This document shows positions 10,601 through 18,732 of a stretch of DNA of 64,000 nt, in pieces. Both the position numbers and the translations under genes were made by a program. Origin of the DNA: Chitinophaga silvatica (GTDB lineage: Bacteria; Bacteroidota; Bacteroidia; Chitinophagales; Chitinophagaceae); NCBI RefSeq assembly GCF_003419895.1, contig NZ_QPMM01000001.1, positions 682,001 to 746,000 of the forward strand. The letters are read 5' to 3'. The notes below the pieces were generated by a model, which ran no database searches, had not been told where the DNA came from, and worked only from the letters and a program-made list of their open reading frames with translations. Position 1 is the stretch's first letter. Every line of letters begins with the position of its first letter.

Positions 10601-10768
10601 AGCTTTCAGTACTTCTACTACTTCTTTTTCCTTTCCCTTGGAAAACTTTAAGGTAGAAAGATTTCGCTCATCAATAAAATTAAAGGTATGTATATCAAAT
10701 TCAGGATTGGTTTTATAGAAAGATGCGAGTTTTTTACTTTTTATTTTTGTGGGATTAGTTTTTTTCAT
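1634..10768 (-). CDS. Tc toxin complex TcA subunit (pore-forming/translocation component)
   Basis: About 3044 residues. In known Tc toxins the TcA pentamer binds the target cell, forms the channel and injects the TcC payload. The N-terminal part (to about residue 190) has the VRP1/TcA-type start, with CSCPEC (169-174) and GAAAYLTDLL just after. A small beta-rich insert lies near residues 377-475. Four 64-residue repeats occupy about 1665-2145. The classic C-terminal stretch RLYNIRHCLNINGVPQPLPL precedes a long Gln-rich coiled coil and the TcB-binding segment (LFDFDFPGQYCRKIKS, IPAVIGPYQNLNATL). I start at ATG 10768; a TTG at 10813 is in frame but lies 6 bp from the TcB-TcC stop, and the region before the ATG is A/T-rich as usual here. 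It lies between TcB-TcC and the Hint-peptidase gene, probably in one transcript. Larger than many TcA proteins because of the inserts. Confidence 0.92.
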   Translation of the reverse strand: MKKTNPTKIKSKKLASFYKTNPEFDIHTFNFIDERNLSTLKFSKGKEKEVVEVLKAYQRLLRLHPDHDVVEALLENELDSARKITSYSPSHFTKKFASKLPGGSKTARQIYQQANDVKTKVMLLWTNISQLRKSPYYQSLASSPAPQYPVQDFENLSSYQEIFGSLDYCSCPECKSIMGAAAYLTDLLRIIDKAITKPNPDIPAGLSFNDRRPDISQIKLTCANTNNLVPYLQIVNEILEITLMNALNVEDIYFDLVSRYYPFNLPFNLPLEEIRIYLAQNNTSLSDIFSSMDTGSSGLAIAREYLNMSVEELNNYMKPATGQLPAVLSANYGVTITSSNLAHLNEVDTFISQVGISLENFKLLLLENLNTEEIFNVGGTYNTTGMKGSTIVFEQSGSNIEAICTYASGTVVINGSIIDKTVQGEWIQTENTTVTKGYCQFVFTDNAMSFTGNWNTSLGAPWQTATWNGTRDTTKSPAASGIIPHNFFINQPFADKTTYLFIRENKVDPNNVFDEIANLDINTLDTLNRFIRLSQKLEWDYASLDWMLMTLSYVTSTSREISDKVIIELAKVMKLYTEYSIPLDLLASLWYDINTTGIGNQQFSQALFDKVFNGPEQIGFTDIIPYHPKYEDNYKQFVNPLYQSDVLDWYLNDTDNTKSAPGNIVISGILTSTDSLRQIAQATFGKVTSIKLSVANLSVLYRHAMLVKTLNIQTSEYIQLLKQLGLTQSGHPELIALSLVPDNVIQIVENLKWMRRTGLNAFTVNYLCNAQPSQYVNTGYEVVNVPDFINSLNSSLQRNLLLESSFTGNGISPEQSKAVFDWMKANPQNYVDSAGFVSNTNILTIQNLPNSLTVLSSNDFTLTFQNKTNIVQTTNTYRSNQTNVFTSEISSFFQVKSDFMSSIIDQVKTLFNAPNYLEYFYLKDLFSTPANSVLKDGSTTDLDPTKVRAVFSKNSLPLPETINIVTTGTGSWTIDDKAKIVLYYGYQLPGQDNIYFYSDPTIETTNDLLFIFNFIQGLSRFIILYKSLGFNIVQIEGIIQTPTAYNLTYNFNSSTFLLTFSPNNIIALNTFINQESDFGDKNNALVGYLYTVKSTTLDACAELSAITGWHQDQCRYLCDYFFGTGVNCKTVLEIQRLNVAFTITAELGIDVYFLKQLNDIASWQQTNATNWATYNSLSSTLLQNVKAATPSDAWPTVFKSMNGQLEEAKRTAMLDLTVWEVGKTYPDITTANNLYEYLLIDVKRGGCQDISYIKQALNSAQLYLQRCRLNLERNVVIDKADLPDIYWEWIMNYRVWEANRQVFLYPENYLDPSLRASKTDLFKQLENNLSQGNITKSTVEAAYTQYLDSFQELATLQYVSGYHCYTDGPINPESEILYLFARTQSVPYQYYYITRQPGDVWSQWNKINITINSDHITATYAFNKLFIFWVEQVQTNETGADNVKILVTKATIKSSFYDYSGNWKQPQTVVDNQVIDISPYPSFSSPFNATTFNFDKPYYNRVIAFPSDDKNFYDPEADPQKQQKIYLYYGPLTNVLTYNPSSVPAPNPQAPPMTYAFEKQISIDDAVIRQGKTNGTAGYYPLTPFIVLDTLLESSFLVNNNEYVFLQDDALSGNSAPGFAATSVEKKLVLQPSYNTLRTNYIEGMGLEAVSFLEPYPVDNTSFIAPDITAEQSATIFKILTTPPNDVIDGSGMVKSIALNIDVTMYAQLLSLETEQAREVRDTLFTHYYGTQSLLENIATYNSQIIPIDNNPGMFIFYNDGDGYLFKNDKYGDISDLARIGNLLDGVNKYSFMTLDIDQTTSFNIFNALSKPPNVIIGANGQVDLAKALAIQPAMLATLCSISIEQAYEVKNTLLSSSLTGICYESGTYVFVEPNSFQTKDIDKATSQRVYTVFRTPPNEIISEDGIVDSIIADELSIEMIAAATGLSEAQATEIKAVLTTPDQDTPPSKFKPNDNIYSLNFTVDRISTGAIRKLSRILFTEGIDQMLSLESQQAPKNVVSYFDQMAPTDAVTPPKIEYDEQVSFVGPYGEYYWELFFHGPMLVAKVLNNNLQFEDAEDWYQYVFNPTLSVVKMGPDSFVVNNISPIQSAQIFTTLTTPPNDLIDKDGMVKKAALNVSIQMLAATLYISEIQAAEVKNILVNNYLITPLYTYWQFQPFREHTLQSLTDQLTDAAQIYTYDRHPFDPHAIARLRIGAYEKATVMQYIQNLIDWGDSEYRLYTWESITAAMMLYIYAYDLLGPRPVDMGEQPPQFPVNFNEILEKYGDTVGGIPQFLIDMENAISSSLPPVIPPIGKDVPYNDIEAYFCIPENEMFATYWDTIENRLYNIRHCLNINGVPQPLPLFEPPINPMDLVKAAASGNNILNLSSMVQPNVPAYRFSSMIQLAKELTGTVTQLGGELLTALEKKDSEALQQLQTVNELNLLNLNVIIKQQQIVDAQAQLAALQQSLESAQYKQQYFTDLLDAGWNSYEIADVALRSSATVPQTIALGINGVAIAGYLAPNIFGFADGGMEFGEAITCGASISSITAEILNQSAGLVATAGTYQRRDEDWKFQKESADYEVAQINQEITSSQARIQIAQQDLLVNQQSITQTQTVDSFLKSKFTNEDLYTWMSSRLSSLYFQTYNLALNTALQAQAAFQFEEDTNTQFITFDYWDSLYKGLLAGESLMLSLQQMETSYNNINTRTFEIEKTISVQQNFPEEFLRFKWGNNGGTQGVLDFVLSEKLFDFDFPGQYCRKIKSISISIPAVIGPYQNLNATLTQNYNWLILVPDTNAVKYVISKTTAGTGLTTEEPPSNILRQNWVPGQQIALSKGIDDAGLFVLNFDDERYLPFECTGAISSWTLSLPPDTNRINYNSISDIIINVKYTSKFGGNNFTSDVKNIYKNIQYPSNSYIKAKTFDLEKAFFNSWTNLFGTPVSGMQSITFPITDNFWLPNMANVKVEKLGIQLELADGTALSGSTFVQIKASQGSKLFNISANYGEISGDDLQSIGFGKDSVNCTIQFVDANLPDAISKGTGQNKALDPTKLTDMAIVIYYTEPPFS
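4335..5772 (-). repeat. Four copies of a 64-residue repeat inside TcA
   Basis: The units lie at about 5580-5772, 5195-5388, 4945-5140 and 4335-4527. Each encodes a pattern of S/T-x-IF/VY, then (T/K)PPN(D/E/V), a short dG-V turn, an A-rich helix, and a closing helix with QA-x-E-(V/I)-(K/R). PPN and the QA(x)E pair are present in all four copies. Between the copies are unrelated beta-rich segments (for example residues with DGDGYLFKNDKYGD between copies 1 and 2). The copies are diverged at DNA level, so they are an old protein repeat rather than a recent expansion. Confidence 0.8.
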
Positions 10769-10819
10769 CGGAATATATTTAATATTTTTTTTGATTGAAT
10801 ATTTATAATCCAAATACTT

Positions 10820-11516
10820 TTAATGATGATCGGTATGCTTTTTAATCAGGTATTCCACTACATGCTGTGGTAATAATGCCGTGTTTATTATGCCGCCCGG
10901 ACTAATCTTATAAAATGCATCCAGTGGTTCAATTGGGTGAGATATTCTGTCGATTAACTTTTTAGCCATTGGTCTGTTGTCGAATTGCTTTTTAAAGGCT
11001 GCTGATTCCTTTAAACTCATCTCTCTGGCCCATTGGAATTCATCTCCAAGCTTGGGTTGTAATCTGTTTAATAGATTTTCAGTTAAAATATCCATATTGG
11101 TTCCACCACTTTCACTGTGCACAGAAGGGGTCAGCAAATCATGTCCATGATCCAGACGCAGCAACTTTAAACGTTGTATCTGATGCTTCAGCAGCATACT
11201 CTGTATTGTTTTCTGCAATGGAATATAACTTCCTTCAAAATGGACTACCATAGTGCCTTTTAACAGATTATTCTCGCCAAACAGGCTAAGTCCGAATCCT
11301 CTGCAATATACCAGTGAAGGGATCTTTACTATTGCCCTTTCTTCCTTATGAATTACCACCGCTTTGGACGCAGTTACAGAGTGGGTGGTATGGGCAAGAT
11401 CCCGGACGTTGAGTGAAACTTCCCAGGAAGTACCACCATGCGAGGAGGTGGAGAAGTACTTTCCTTTTGGCTTAACCTTTACCTTTGACGAGTACTTCCA
11501 GGCTTTCAACATTAAA
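10820..11516 (-). other. Hypervariable payload region of the TcB-TcC fusion
   Basis: Residues about 2125-2355, downstream of the Rhs core boundary (DEDG then LM). In TcC and Rhs proteins this part is the cargo and changes between strains. It starts basic (KVKVKPKGK), has mixed beta strands, a LRLDHGHDLL segment, and ends in alpha-helical sequence with ISHPIEPLD and ISPGGIINTALLPQHVVEYL. I see no match to the ADP-ribosyltransferase, deaminase, glycosyltransferase or nuclease motifs I know. The basic N-terminal edge resembles the unfolded leading end of other Tc cargos, but that is inference. Confidence 0.7.
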
Positions 11517-14500
11517 CCATCTTCATCTACATGAGTAACCGGGTTTCCTTTAACAAATGCATACAAATTGAGGCCGTCTACCGTGCCTGCAGGATCTGTA
11601 TTCAACCACCTGCCTAACCACGAGACATAATATCGCTGGCCGTAATAATACAGACCAGTGGTGTTGTCGCACTCCTTACCTGAGTACCGGTAAATCTTCA
11701 ATGATACATCCACCTGGTTACTTCCAGCAATAATTGCCGTACCTCCATAAGGATAGTATTCTTCATAACTGATAACCTGCCCTTGCTGGTCGAGCTCCCC
11801 TGCTACCGAACCTAAATTGTTACCTAACTGGTAGCGATATTGACTGTTATCGCCAGATAGAGGCCCGCCCTGGGTCCAGTAATGATAAACGAGAATACAA
11901 TCTTTATCATCCATGATCCGGACAGTCTGCCTTTTATCTGTACTGGTTCTCGTGCCGTCATTCAGCTGTGTTCCTTTTTCATTGTACACATAGTTATTTA
12001 TATAAATGTTGTCGTCATATCTGACAGAAGAGGCAGTAGCATACCTTTCACTCACCTTTCTGGTACGTTGTTCATCTGCCCCATATAAGTAATAGTCTGC
12101 ATCATTATCTTCATCTGGTCTTGTAATTAACGGCACATTCAGCAGGTTGTCACAACAGTTAAATACAAGTTGTGCCTGGTCATTTATTTGAAGAAATAGC
12201 GGATTACCTGATGCGTCATAAGTTACATCTGCCAGTCTGTTGGAATTGTCCATAACGGCTGTGTCCTGAGTCCAGCTGGCGGAGGTGGCAATGTGTTGTT
12301 TCTTAATCATATTGCCGCTGTCATCATACGTATAAAGCTCTTTATACTGTTCAATAGCATTTCCATCGTTAACCGACAGCTGGGAGTATTTCGACTGCAT
12401 AAAACTTCCATCAGCAATATTATTCCGGTAGGTAGTAGCAGTGATACCCTGGTGTTGCCGGCCAGTGGCCTGTATTAATTGATAAAGTGCATCATAAGTA
12501 TAATCCAGCAGCGGCTCTATTTGCTGGTTGTTATTGAATATTGTATCGATAGATTGGTCTCTGATCCTGGTACTATTCCCTACAGGATCATACGTGTAGT
12601 TGATGTCCTGTACTGTTTTCGGATCCAGATTGGTACGCTGGGTGGTCAGTTGAAGCATTCGCTGCGTCGTATCTTCGTATCCATAACTTGTACTGGTATC
12701 ATTACCGAATGCAACATTCGTACGTTGATTGCTGGCGTTGTAACTAATACTCTTAACAGCCTGAGTTTCTACCTGCTGGCTATTTTTAAGCGTTATGGCA
12801 GTAGGTAATGCCTGGTAATTATATGTATAGCTGACAACAGAGCCATCTGGAGTTGTTTGGGTGAGTTGTTTCCCCACCGCATTGAATGTATATGCAAAGT
12901 CATAGGAGTGGTCCTGCAATGGTACTGTTTTATTCCAATTGACAGGCGTTTTGTAATCAACTGTCATTTTTCTGGAACTTGCCAGTAAATTCCCGGAAAC
13001 GCTATAACTGGTCTGCATTAGTATGCCCGAAAGATCATTCTGCTGGTAGAGCTGACCGCGAAGGTTGTTTCCTGCCTGGGCTGTTGCATTGGCATATTCG
13101 CCGTATGTAAATATTTCTACCAGACTAAAATTGTCAAAATTGCTGATGGGGCCTGAAGTAGTAATGAGCTTTATCTTCAGTTGTAATTTTCTCTGCATCC
13201 AGTCGTAGAAGATTACCTGACAATAACTTCTGGGGCTCAACGACCATGTCTGTAAATCAAAAATATTTTTGAAATGCAGTTGTTTTCCAGCATCAATGCT
13301 ATCTACTACCATACCATCCTTTCCACTCATGGTATATTGATAGCTAAAATTATAGTAAGTGGTTCCTTTGTTAATATTGGAAGTATAGAGGCGTGGATCA
13401 ATTTCCAAGATCTTTCGCCCACTGATATCTACCTGTATAACGGTTGGAGGTTGTTGACCAGTTACCAGAGTATTAATGGTACGGATGGTAAAACCCATAT
13501 TGTCCAGAATCGTCAGTGTAGGCGTATTGTCAAATACAGCTGCTTTATCCAATGCATCCTTTTCGTCTTGTTCCTGTTGTGTTGGATTTACAGGATAGGA
13601 GCTCATAAAATTTTGATAGTAGATAGATGATTTTACTGTATCGTCTTCATCAAAAGCACTTTGTTCCCAGGCATTAAATTCCGTCTTTGTAAAGAAGCCT
13701 TTAGGGGTATCCACTCTGATAATACGTTCGAGTGGATCATAATGGGTGAGGGTAGGAGGAGGTACCTTATACAGAGATGTAATCTCATCCTGAGTCTGAT
13801 AATCTGGTATTGTAGCAAAGAAGGGAATATAACTTTCACATTCCTTGCCTTTATTGTTATATACTTTCCGGCCGGAAGACAACCATTTGTCGGCGGTTAA
13901 AGGTACATCCGTAGCTTTGGTTCTTGTTTCAATTTGCCGGAGTAGCCCATCATTGTAGGTTATAATGGCCTGATTGGGCGTATCCGTTACCGTTATATTA
14001 TTCTGGTGATAATAATTCTCCCTGGTTAAGTTAATAGCACTGACTGGCTGATCGCTGTTCTGCGTGCCAGCCAGATTATAGAAGAAATAACTGCTCGCGC
14101 CTTGTAAAAAGTAACTTTGATCTTTAAGAACTGCGTTAAATGTAATTGCTCCACCACCAGGTGCTGTGGTTCTGACAACATATTCCGCCTTCAGATTTTT
14201 GTAATCAAATAACAGCATACCTCCTGTAAGGTTGTTACCTTGGTGTCCAAATGTGGAGGTCACAATTACTTCCCCCAGTGCATCAAAAAGACATTGTGTT
14301 ACGTTTCCATTGAAGTCTACAAGCTGCTTGATCTGCATACTCTGATAATCCATTGTTGCATTGATCACATTCGTAATCAATGGATCGATAGACAAGAATG
14401 TAGTGGTAATAACAGGTCTTAGGTTGTAATTGTCGTATACTGCGGTGCTCATAGAACCCAGTTTGAGCGCAGAACTCTGGGTGCCGGAAGACAAATAGAA

Positions 14501-17500
14501 GCTTTCAGGAGTTTTATTATAATTCTGAACCAGGCCATGATTTTCCCAATAACCGGTATCCTTGTTATAAATGTATCCTCCAAGATCTGAAATGGTATCG
14601 GCGGCCAACCGGTCGCCAAACATAGTGGTGATATTATCGTTCGTAAATTCTGAAGTGGCTATATGATGCAGCAATGCCCTTGGCGATACTTGCCCCAATG
14701 GCAATACCTGCTCCTGATCCAGGTTCCAGAAATATGAATATAGTCCGCTGAATTGCCTTGCACAGGTACCTGTTGAAGGAGTAGCCATATAGGTGATGAT
14801 CTGCTTCATAGCAGCAGTTACTACAGTCTCCGCAGTGTCATAGGTATAGTAATTACCTGTGAAGTTTGCATTTAGCAGTTCATACTGCATGTTGGCATAC
14901 GGAATACCACGTAGCCTGTAGTCTTCATTCTCGGCCGAGTCGAAATAGCTGGTGGAGGTAATTACACCCTTCAATGTATATTGTTCAGAGAAGTTCTGCT
15001 GCACCTGGCCACGTCGAGGCAGGTACATTGTACAGGAAAGCTGAGGTAATCCGGAAGCAGGATCTGTTTCAAAAACAAATTCCTGTGAAACTCTCGGATC
15101 ATCTGTATTTCTCTCATAATTATAAGTGATTTTTTCCCTGATATCTGTCCTGAAAACCGCTGGGTTATGGGGAGTAGCAGCTTGCAGGAGTGTTACCTCA
15201 TAACAGATTTGTTCTACCTGGTATGGATTTTCAGAGGTCTCGGTATTATCATCTCCATAAATCTCCTTTCTGATTAACTTACCTGCCAGGGCCAGGTATT
15301 CACCATTTATGGTTTGCTCATTTTCTGATGACAGATCGGGCAATTCGTTTAGGGGAAAAGGATACGCATGTGTATCTCCATTAAAAAACTGGCCGGAAAA
15401 ATCCTGCATTAACAGCGTGTAGTCATTGCCATTACACCCATTCATATACCAGGTTTTGGTATATACCGGAGGTACATATAGCTCTTCATTCAGGGAGGCT
15501 ACAGGGTAATCGGGATTTTGATAACTATCCTGAAATTCTTCATACGACTCAGTATCCCAGGATTCAATTAGCCCAAAGCCTTTGAACTGACGGTTGTATG
15601 CATCATAGTAGCCATTATGATAGCTATAAAGGTTTGTAAACTTTGATTGTGAGAAGGTTTCATAAGCAGTTATTTTTTCAACCACCTGTACCGGAAATGC
15701 CAACCTGGTAGTCCATGGCTTTCCATTTTTTTTATCCTCCAGGTAGAATTTAACTGAACTGCAATAATTGATGATTTGAGTTACCCCAATGTTGTTGTTG
15801 ATAACATTTAGCAGATATGGTTTTAGGGATGCCTGACAGCTTCCATCGGGTAATACTATCTCTCCTGAGAAATTATAATAATATTGTCTGGGAGTTACTG
15901 ATATCTTCGTAAACACCAGGCAGGTAGTGCCATTGCCCAGGATATCAGCAAATGAAATTTGGTCGAGTGTATCAAATAATTCCGGCAGGTGAATAGTAAC
16001 GGGATCAGAAAATGTATTACCGGATTGATTCAGGAATAACTCCACTTTATCCGGATAAACATATATAAAATCTGTAGTGCCGGAACCATCAGCATCTGCA
16101 AGAAATAAACGTGAAGTATCAAAGTTGTCACCGAACGACGGGGCATTTCCCATCATTACTTTTTTACCGAACCGGCCGTATCCCAGACAAGGCCAGCATT
16201 CTACAGAACCATTACTAATCCTTACACGATGTGAGAGCCCATCTCCAAACATATTGGCAAAGGTGACCAGCTCCTGTTTGTATCCTTGTTTTGGCAACGG
16301 AAAATCGTTGTCATTGGAAATAAGTGAAGGGCCAGTATAGCCTTCGGTTCCTAACGAAGAAAAAACTTGCAGACTGTCTAATTCTGCCAGCAGCATATCG
16401 GTTTTTCCGTTTCCATCCAAATCTACCAGTTCCATATACTTGCTGCTATAGTTATTGGGATAGCTGATAAACGGAGTATAATTGTTCCATCCGCCCTGGC
16501 TATTCCGGGGAAAGTATCCCATCTCATTGGAGGTATGTACCAATAAATCGAGATACCCGTCTCCATTAATATCCGTCAGTACTGCTTCGTTATTTTGAAT
16601 ATTTTTATTGATGGGAAAAGGATCGTTTACCTTTGGAGCCTGGTACTTACCATCACCAAGAGGTTCCATATAGAAGCTGGAATTGGCATTACTGTAAAGG
16701 AATCCCGGCAATCCATCTCTGTTCAGATCCACTGGTAAGAAAGCGCTGGTATTAAGATAACCGGGAATAGTACTCAGATCCATTTCCAATTCCTTGAAGG
16801 TTGGTGCTACAGGCGGTTGAAAGGATGAGAACCCAAATTCGAGTGGTGGTACGGTTTGTGGATCGGAAATATCCTTCTGGTATCCATTCAGCGTAATACT
16901 TTTAAGCAATGATGGAGCCTGAAATTGAACAGGAGTATAGCTTTGAATATTTTCATATTCGAGGCATAATTCTTTCACAACTAATGGGTCGCCCAGTTCA
17001 TCCGGAAAGTGATGTACCATCTGAATTTTTTCACAAAGCCTGAATAACCGAATTTCAAATCCTGCATTGTAATAAGAGAATGGGTCAGGTCTGCAAGCCC
17101 ACTGGTTATTGGTTTCCTGGCCATAGTTGAATACAACTGTAAAAGCAAAATATTCTATGTTGTTTGTCCAATAATTGCCATAAGTAATTGTATCGATATA
17201 TCGGCCTGCCTTATAGTTTCTGTTTATTTCAAAGATGCCGGAGGGTACGTTTTCATTATTTTCTTCCAGGTAGGTATAAACAATTTTATTCCCTTTTGCA
17301 TCATATGAATTATCAATTAACCATTCGAATATTTGTGTATTATCATCAGGGTTGGCTATACGAGAAAGGTCTGAATTTCCATAAATACTGGTAACATTGG
17401 AGGTACTAATTGTTTTCCAAAAGGTAATTTTGGTAGATGGATCTTCCCATCTTTCTATAAGCGAATAGTTAATATTAGGATTGGTGAGGTAAGTAGTAAT

Positions 17501-17887
17501 TGTGTAAGTAATATTATTTACTACCTCAGTACGAAGTGCTGTAATGGTACTTACAGATAATGAAACACCATCCAGCAAGTATTCATCTGTACCGTCATAT
17601 CGCGGGATGTGCCTGCTGGTATTAACTGATATTTTTGATAAGGAAAGGGAAAACCCAAGACCATAGGCACCATTTCCCGCACCCGAATTATAGGAAAGCT
17701 GTAATTCAGGCTCAAAACCTCTTGCGGGAGTAACGGGAATAGGAATGTCGTATGAGCCGGTGCCGGAAAAAGCATCTGCCTTAAATGAATTTCCTAATCC
17801 TTTAACCGTGCCACCTCCTCCTGGTGGTTTAAGCTCTATGGCAGATATTTTTTGAGGAGATGGTTTCTTTTGATCTGTCGTTTTCAT
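10820..17887 (-). CDS. Tc toxin TcB-TcC fusion (SpvB/Rhs cocoon with C-terminal payload)
   Basis: 2355 residues from ATG 17887. The N-terminus (LSYNSGAGNGAYGLGFSLSL) is the SpvB/TcB start. FG-GAP/VCBS-like repeats follow (DLNRDGLPGFLY, DINGDGYLDLL, DLDGNGKTDML, DADGSGTTDFI), then the TcB middle domains and YD/Rhs repeats. The Rhs-associated core (GLYYYGQRYYVSWLGRWLNT, DPAG, GLNLYAFVKGNPVTHVDEDG) ends near residue 2124. In the known family TcB and TcC form a hollow shell that encloses and autoproteolytically releases the C-terminal toxin; here both are one chain, as in several Bacteroidota. No signal peptide is seen. It is the first gene of the Tc cluster, followed by TcA. Regulation is unknown; the 845-bp leader region holds no clear TAnnTTTG promoter on this strand. 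Confidence 0.93.
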   Translation of the reverse strand: MKTTDQKKPSPQKISAIELKPPGGGGTVKGLGNSFKADAFSGTGSYDIPIPVTPARGFEPELQLSYNSGAGNGAYGLGFSLSLSKISVNTSRHIPRYDGTDEYLLDGVSLSVSTITALRTEVVNNITYTITTYLTNPNINYSLIERWEDPSTKITFWKTISTSNVTSIYGNSDLSRIANPDDNTQIFEWLIDNSYDAKGNKIVYTYLEENNENVPSGIFEINRNYKAGRYIDTITYGNYWTNNIEYFAFTVVFNYGQETNNQWACRPDPFSYYNAGFEIRLFRLCEKIQMVHHFPDELGDPLVVKELCLEYENIQSYTPVQFQAPSLLKSITLNGYQKDISDPQTVPPLEFGFSSFQPPVAPTFKELEMDLSTIPGYLNTSAFLPVDLNRDGLPGFLYSNANSSFYMEPLGDGKYQAPKVNDPFPINKNIQNNEAVLTDINGDGYLDLLVHTSNEMGYFPRNSQGGWNNYTPFISYPNNYSSKYMELVDLDGNGKTDMLLAELDSLQVFSSLGTEGYTGPSLISNDNDFPLPKQGYKQELVTFANMFGDGLSHRVRISNGSVECWPCLGYGRFGKKVMMGNAPSFGDNFDTSRLFLADADGSGTTDFIYVYPDKVELFLNQSGNTFSDPVTIHLPELFDTLDQISFADILGNGTTCLVFTKISVTPRQYYYNFSGEIVLPDGSCQASLKPYLLNVINNNIGVTQIINYCSSVKFYLEDKKNGKPWTTRLAFPVQVVEKITAYETFSQSKFTNLYSYHNGYYDAYNRQFKGFGLIESWDTESYEEFQDSYQNPDYPVASLNEELYVPPVYTKTWYMNGCNGNDYTLLMQDFSGQFFNGDTHAYPFPLNELPDLSSENEQTINGEYLALAGKLIRKEIYGDDNTETSENPYQVEQICYEVTLLQAATPHNPAVFRTDIREKITYNYERNTDDPRVSQEFVFETDPASGLPQLSCTMYLPRRGQVQQNFSEQYTLKGVITSTSYFDSAENEDYRLRGIPYANMQYELLNANFTGNYYTYDTAETVVTAAMKQIITYMATPSTGTCARQFSGLYSYFWNLDQEQVLPLGQVSPRALLHHIATSEFTNDNITTMFGDRLAADTISDLGGYIYNKDTGYWENHGLVQNYNKTPESFYLSSGTQSSALKLGSMSTAVYDNYNLRPVITTTFLSIDPLITNVINATMDYQSMQIKQLVDFNGNVTQCLFDALGEVIVTSTFGHQGNNLTGGMLLFDYKNLKAEYVVRTTAPGGGAITFNAVLKDQSYFLQGASSYFFYNLAGTQNSDQPVSAINLTRENYYHQNNITVTDTPNQAIITYNDGLLRQIETRTKATDVPLTADKWLSSGRKVYNNKGKECESYIPFFATIPDYQTQDEITSLYKVPPPTLTHYDPLERIIRVDTPKGFFTKTEFNAWEQSAFDEDDTVKSSIYYQNFMSSYPVNPTQQEQDEKDALDKAAVFDNTPTLTILDNMGFTIRTINTLVTGQQPPTVIQVDISGRKILEIDPRLYTSNINKGTTYYNFSYQYTMSGKDGMVVDSIDAGKQLHFKNIFDLQTWSLSPRSYCQVIFYDWMQRKLQLKIKLITTSGPISNFDNFSLVEIFTYGEYANATAQAGNNLRGQLYQQNDLSGILMQTSYSVSGNLLASSRKMTVDYKTPVNWNKTVPLQDHSYDFAYTFNAVGKQLTQTTPDGSVVSYTYNYQALPTAITLKNSQQVETQAVKSISYNASNQRTNVAFGNDTSTSYGYEDTTQRMLQLTTQRTNLDPKTVQDINYTYDPVGNSTRIRDQSIDTIFNNNQQIEPLLDYTYDALYQLIQATGRQHQGITATTYRNNIADGSFMQSKYSQLSVNDGNAIEQYKELYTYDDSGNMIKKQHIATSASWTQDTAVMDNSNRLADVTYDASGNPLFLQINDQAQLVFNCCDNLLNVPLITRPDEDNDADYYLYGADEQRTRKVSERYATASSVRYDDNIYINNYVYNEKGTQLNDGTRTSTDKRQTVRIMDDKDCILVYHYWTQGGPLSGDNSQYRYQLGNNLGSVAGELDQQGQVISYEEYYPYGGTAIIAGSNQVDVSLKIYRYSGKECDNTTGLYYYGQRYYVSWLGRWLNTDPAGTVDGLNLYAFVKGNPVTHVDEDGLMLKAWKYSSKVKVKPKGKYFSTSSHGGTSWEVSLNVRDLAHTTHSVTASKAVVIHKEERAIVKIPSLVYCRGFGLSLFGENNLLKGTMVVHFEGSYIPLQKTIQSMLLKHQIQRLKLLRLDHGHDLLTPSVHSESGGTNMDILTENLLNRLQPKLGDEFQWAREMSLKESAAFKKQFDNRPMAKKLIDRISHPIEPLDAFYKISPGGIINTALLPQHVVEYLIKKHTDHH

Positions 17888-18732
17888 AGCAATAGCTTTA
17901 CTGTTCCAATGAAAGTATATGAAGAGCGATAAAAAGATCTGAGATCCTTTTTATGCTGTTCATTTACTGCCTTTAGTGCAATCAGTTATTACGTTGTGAA
18001 CACGAAGTAATAGAATAAGCGGGTCTGGGGAGGCTCATCTAGAGGCTTTGTTTGTCAGGTGGGTGACTTTTGTCTTTACTAGAATGAGATTGTGCCAGGG
18101 TAATTCATAGAAAAAATATGAGATATACTAAGGTTATTTCTGAATTAAAAATATAAAAAAATAGATTAAAAATTCATGGACTGGTAAAAATATTTTCTTT
18201 TCTTGGATCATTGAATCTGGCATAAACTTTTTAATTCATACTAGATTATTATCTGAATGAATTCGTTTTGTTTATAACAATGATGTATATGCTATTTATT
18301 CTGTAATTATTATTGGTAAAGGGTTTGTGCGCTGTTTGGATGAGGTTTGTTTAGAATTAAAAACGCGAGATATGTTGATGTTTTTTTTTGAAATTAATAG
18401 CAATATAATTGTTCATGTTAATGAAAGTATTGAGTCCTAATTATAATTTTTAGTTTAAAATATTTACTGAAAATTAACATTTGAATGTGGTTTTGTTTAG
18501 CGAAATGGCTCAATGTATTTGATTTGATGGGGTTGAAATTATGGGGCGAAAGATTACTTATTATGGGCTAGATATTCTTAACCGTAGGTATGGGCATTAG
18601 TTGCCCAACCTACAGTCAAGGAAATTAACAAACAATTTGTAATCAATAAACCGTACTGAGTTTAATAGTATTAGACAAGAGTCCTCGTTACATTGTAGCG
18701 TCTAAATTACGCCTCAGGGTATACGTAGACAT
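17888..18732. other. Long AT-rich intergenic region before the Tc operon
   Basis: 845 bp between the Tc start and the stop of the LemA gene (both on the minus strand). I found no credible ORF, RNA gene or transposon end. It must hold the Tc promoter, but no clear CAAAnnTA (reverse of TAnnTTTG) is present close to the gene. Confidence 0.6.
17931..17952. other. Short hairpin in the Tc leader
   Basis: AAAAAG-ATC and GAT-C-CTTTTT pair across a TGA loop with one bulged C. It lies 44 bp upstream of the TcB-TcC start and would be in the 5' leader if transcription starts further out. It could be a leader structure or chance in AT-rich DNA. Confidence 0.3.

Noticed and set aside
17888..18732. Possible RNA gene or mobile element in the long Tc leader
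   Set aside because: No terminal repeats, ORF, strong hairpin series or known RNA motif could be found.
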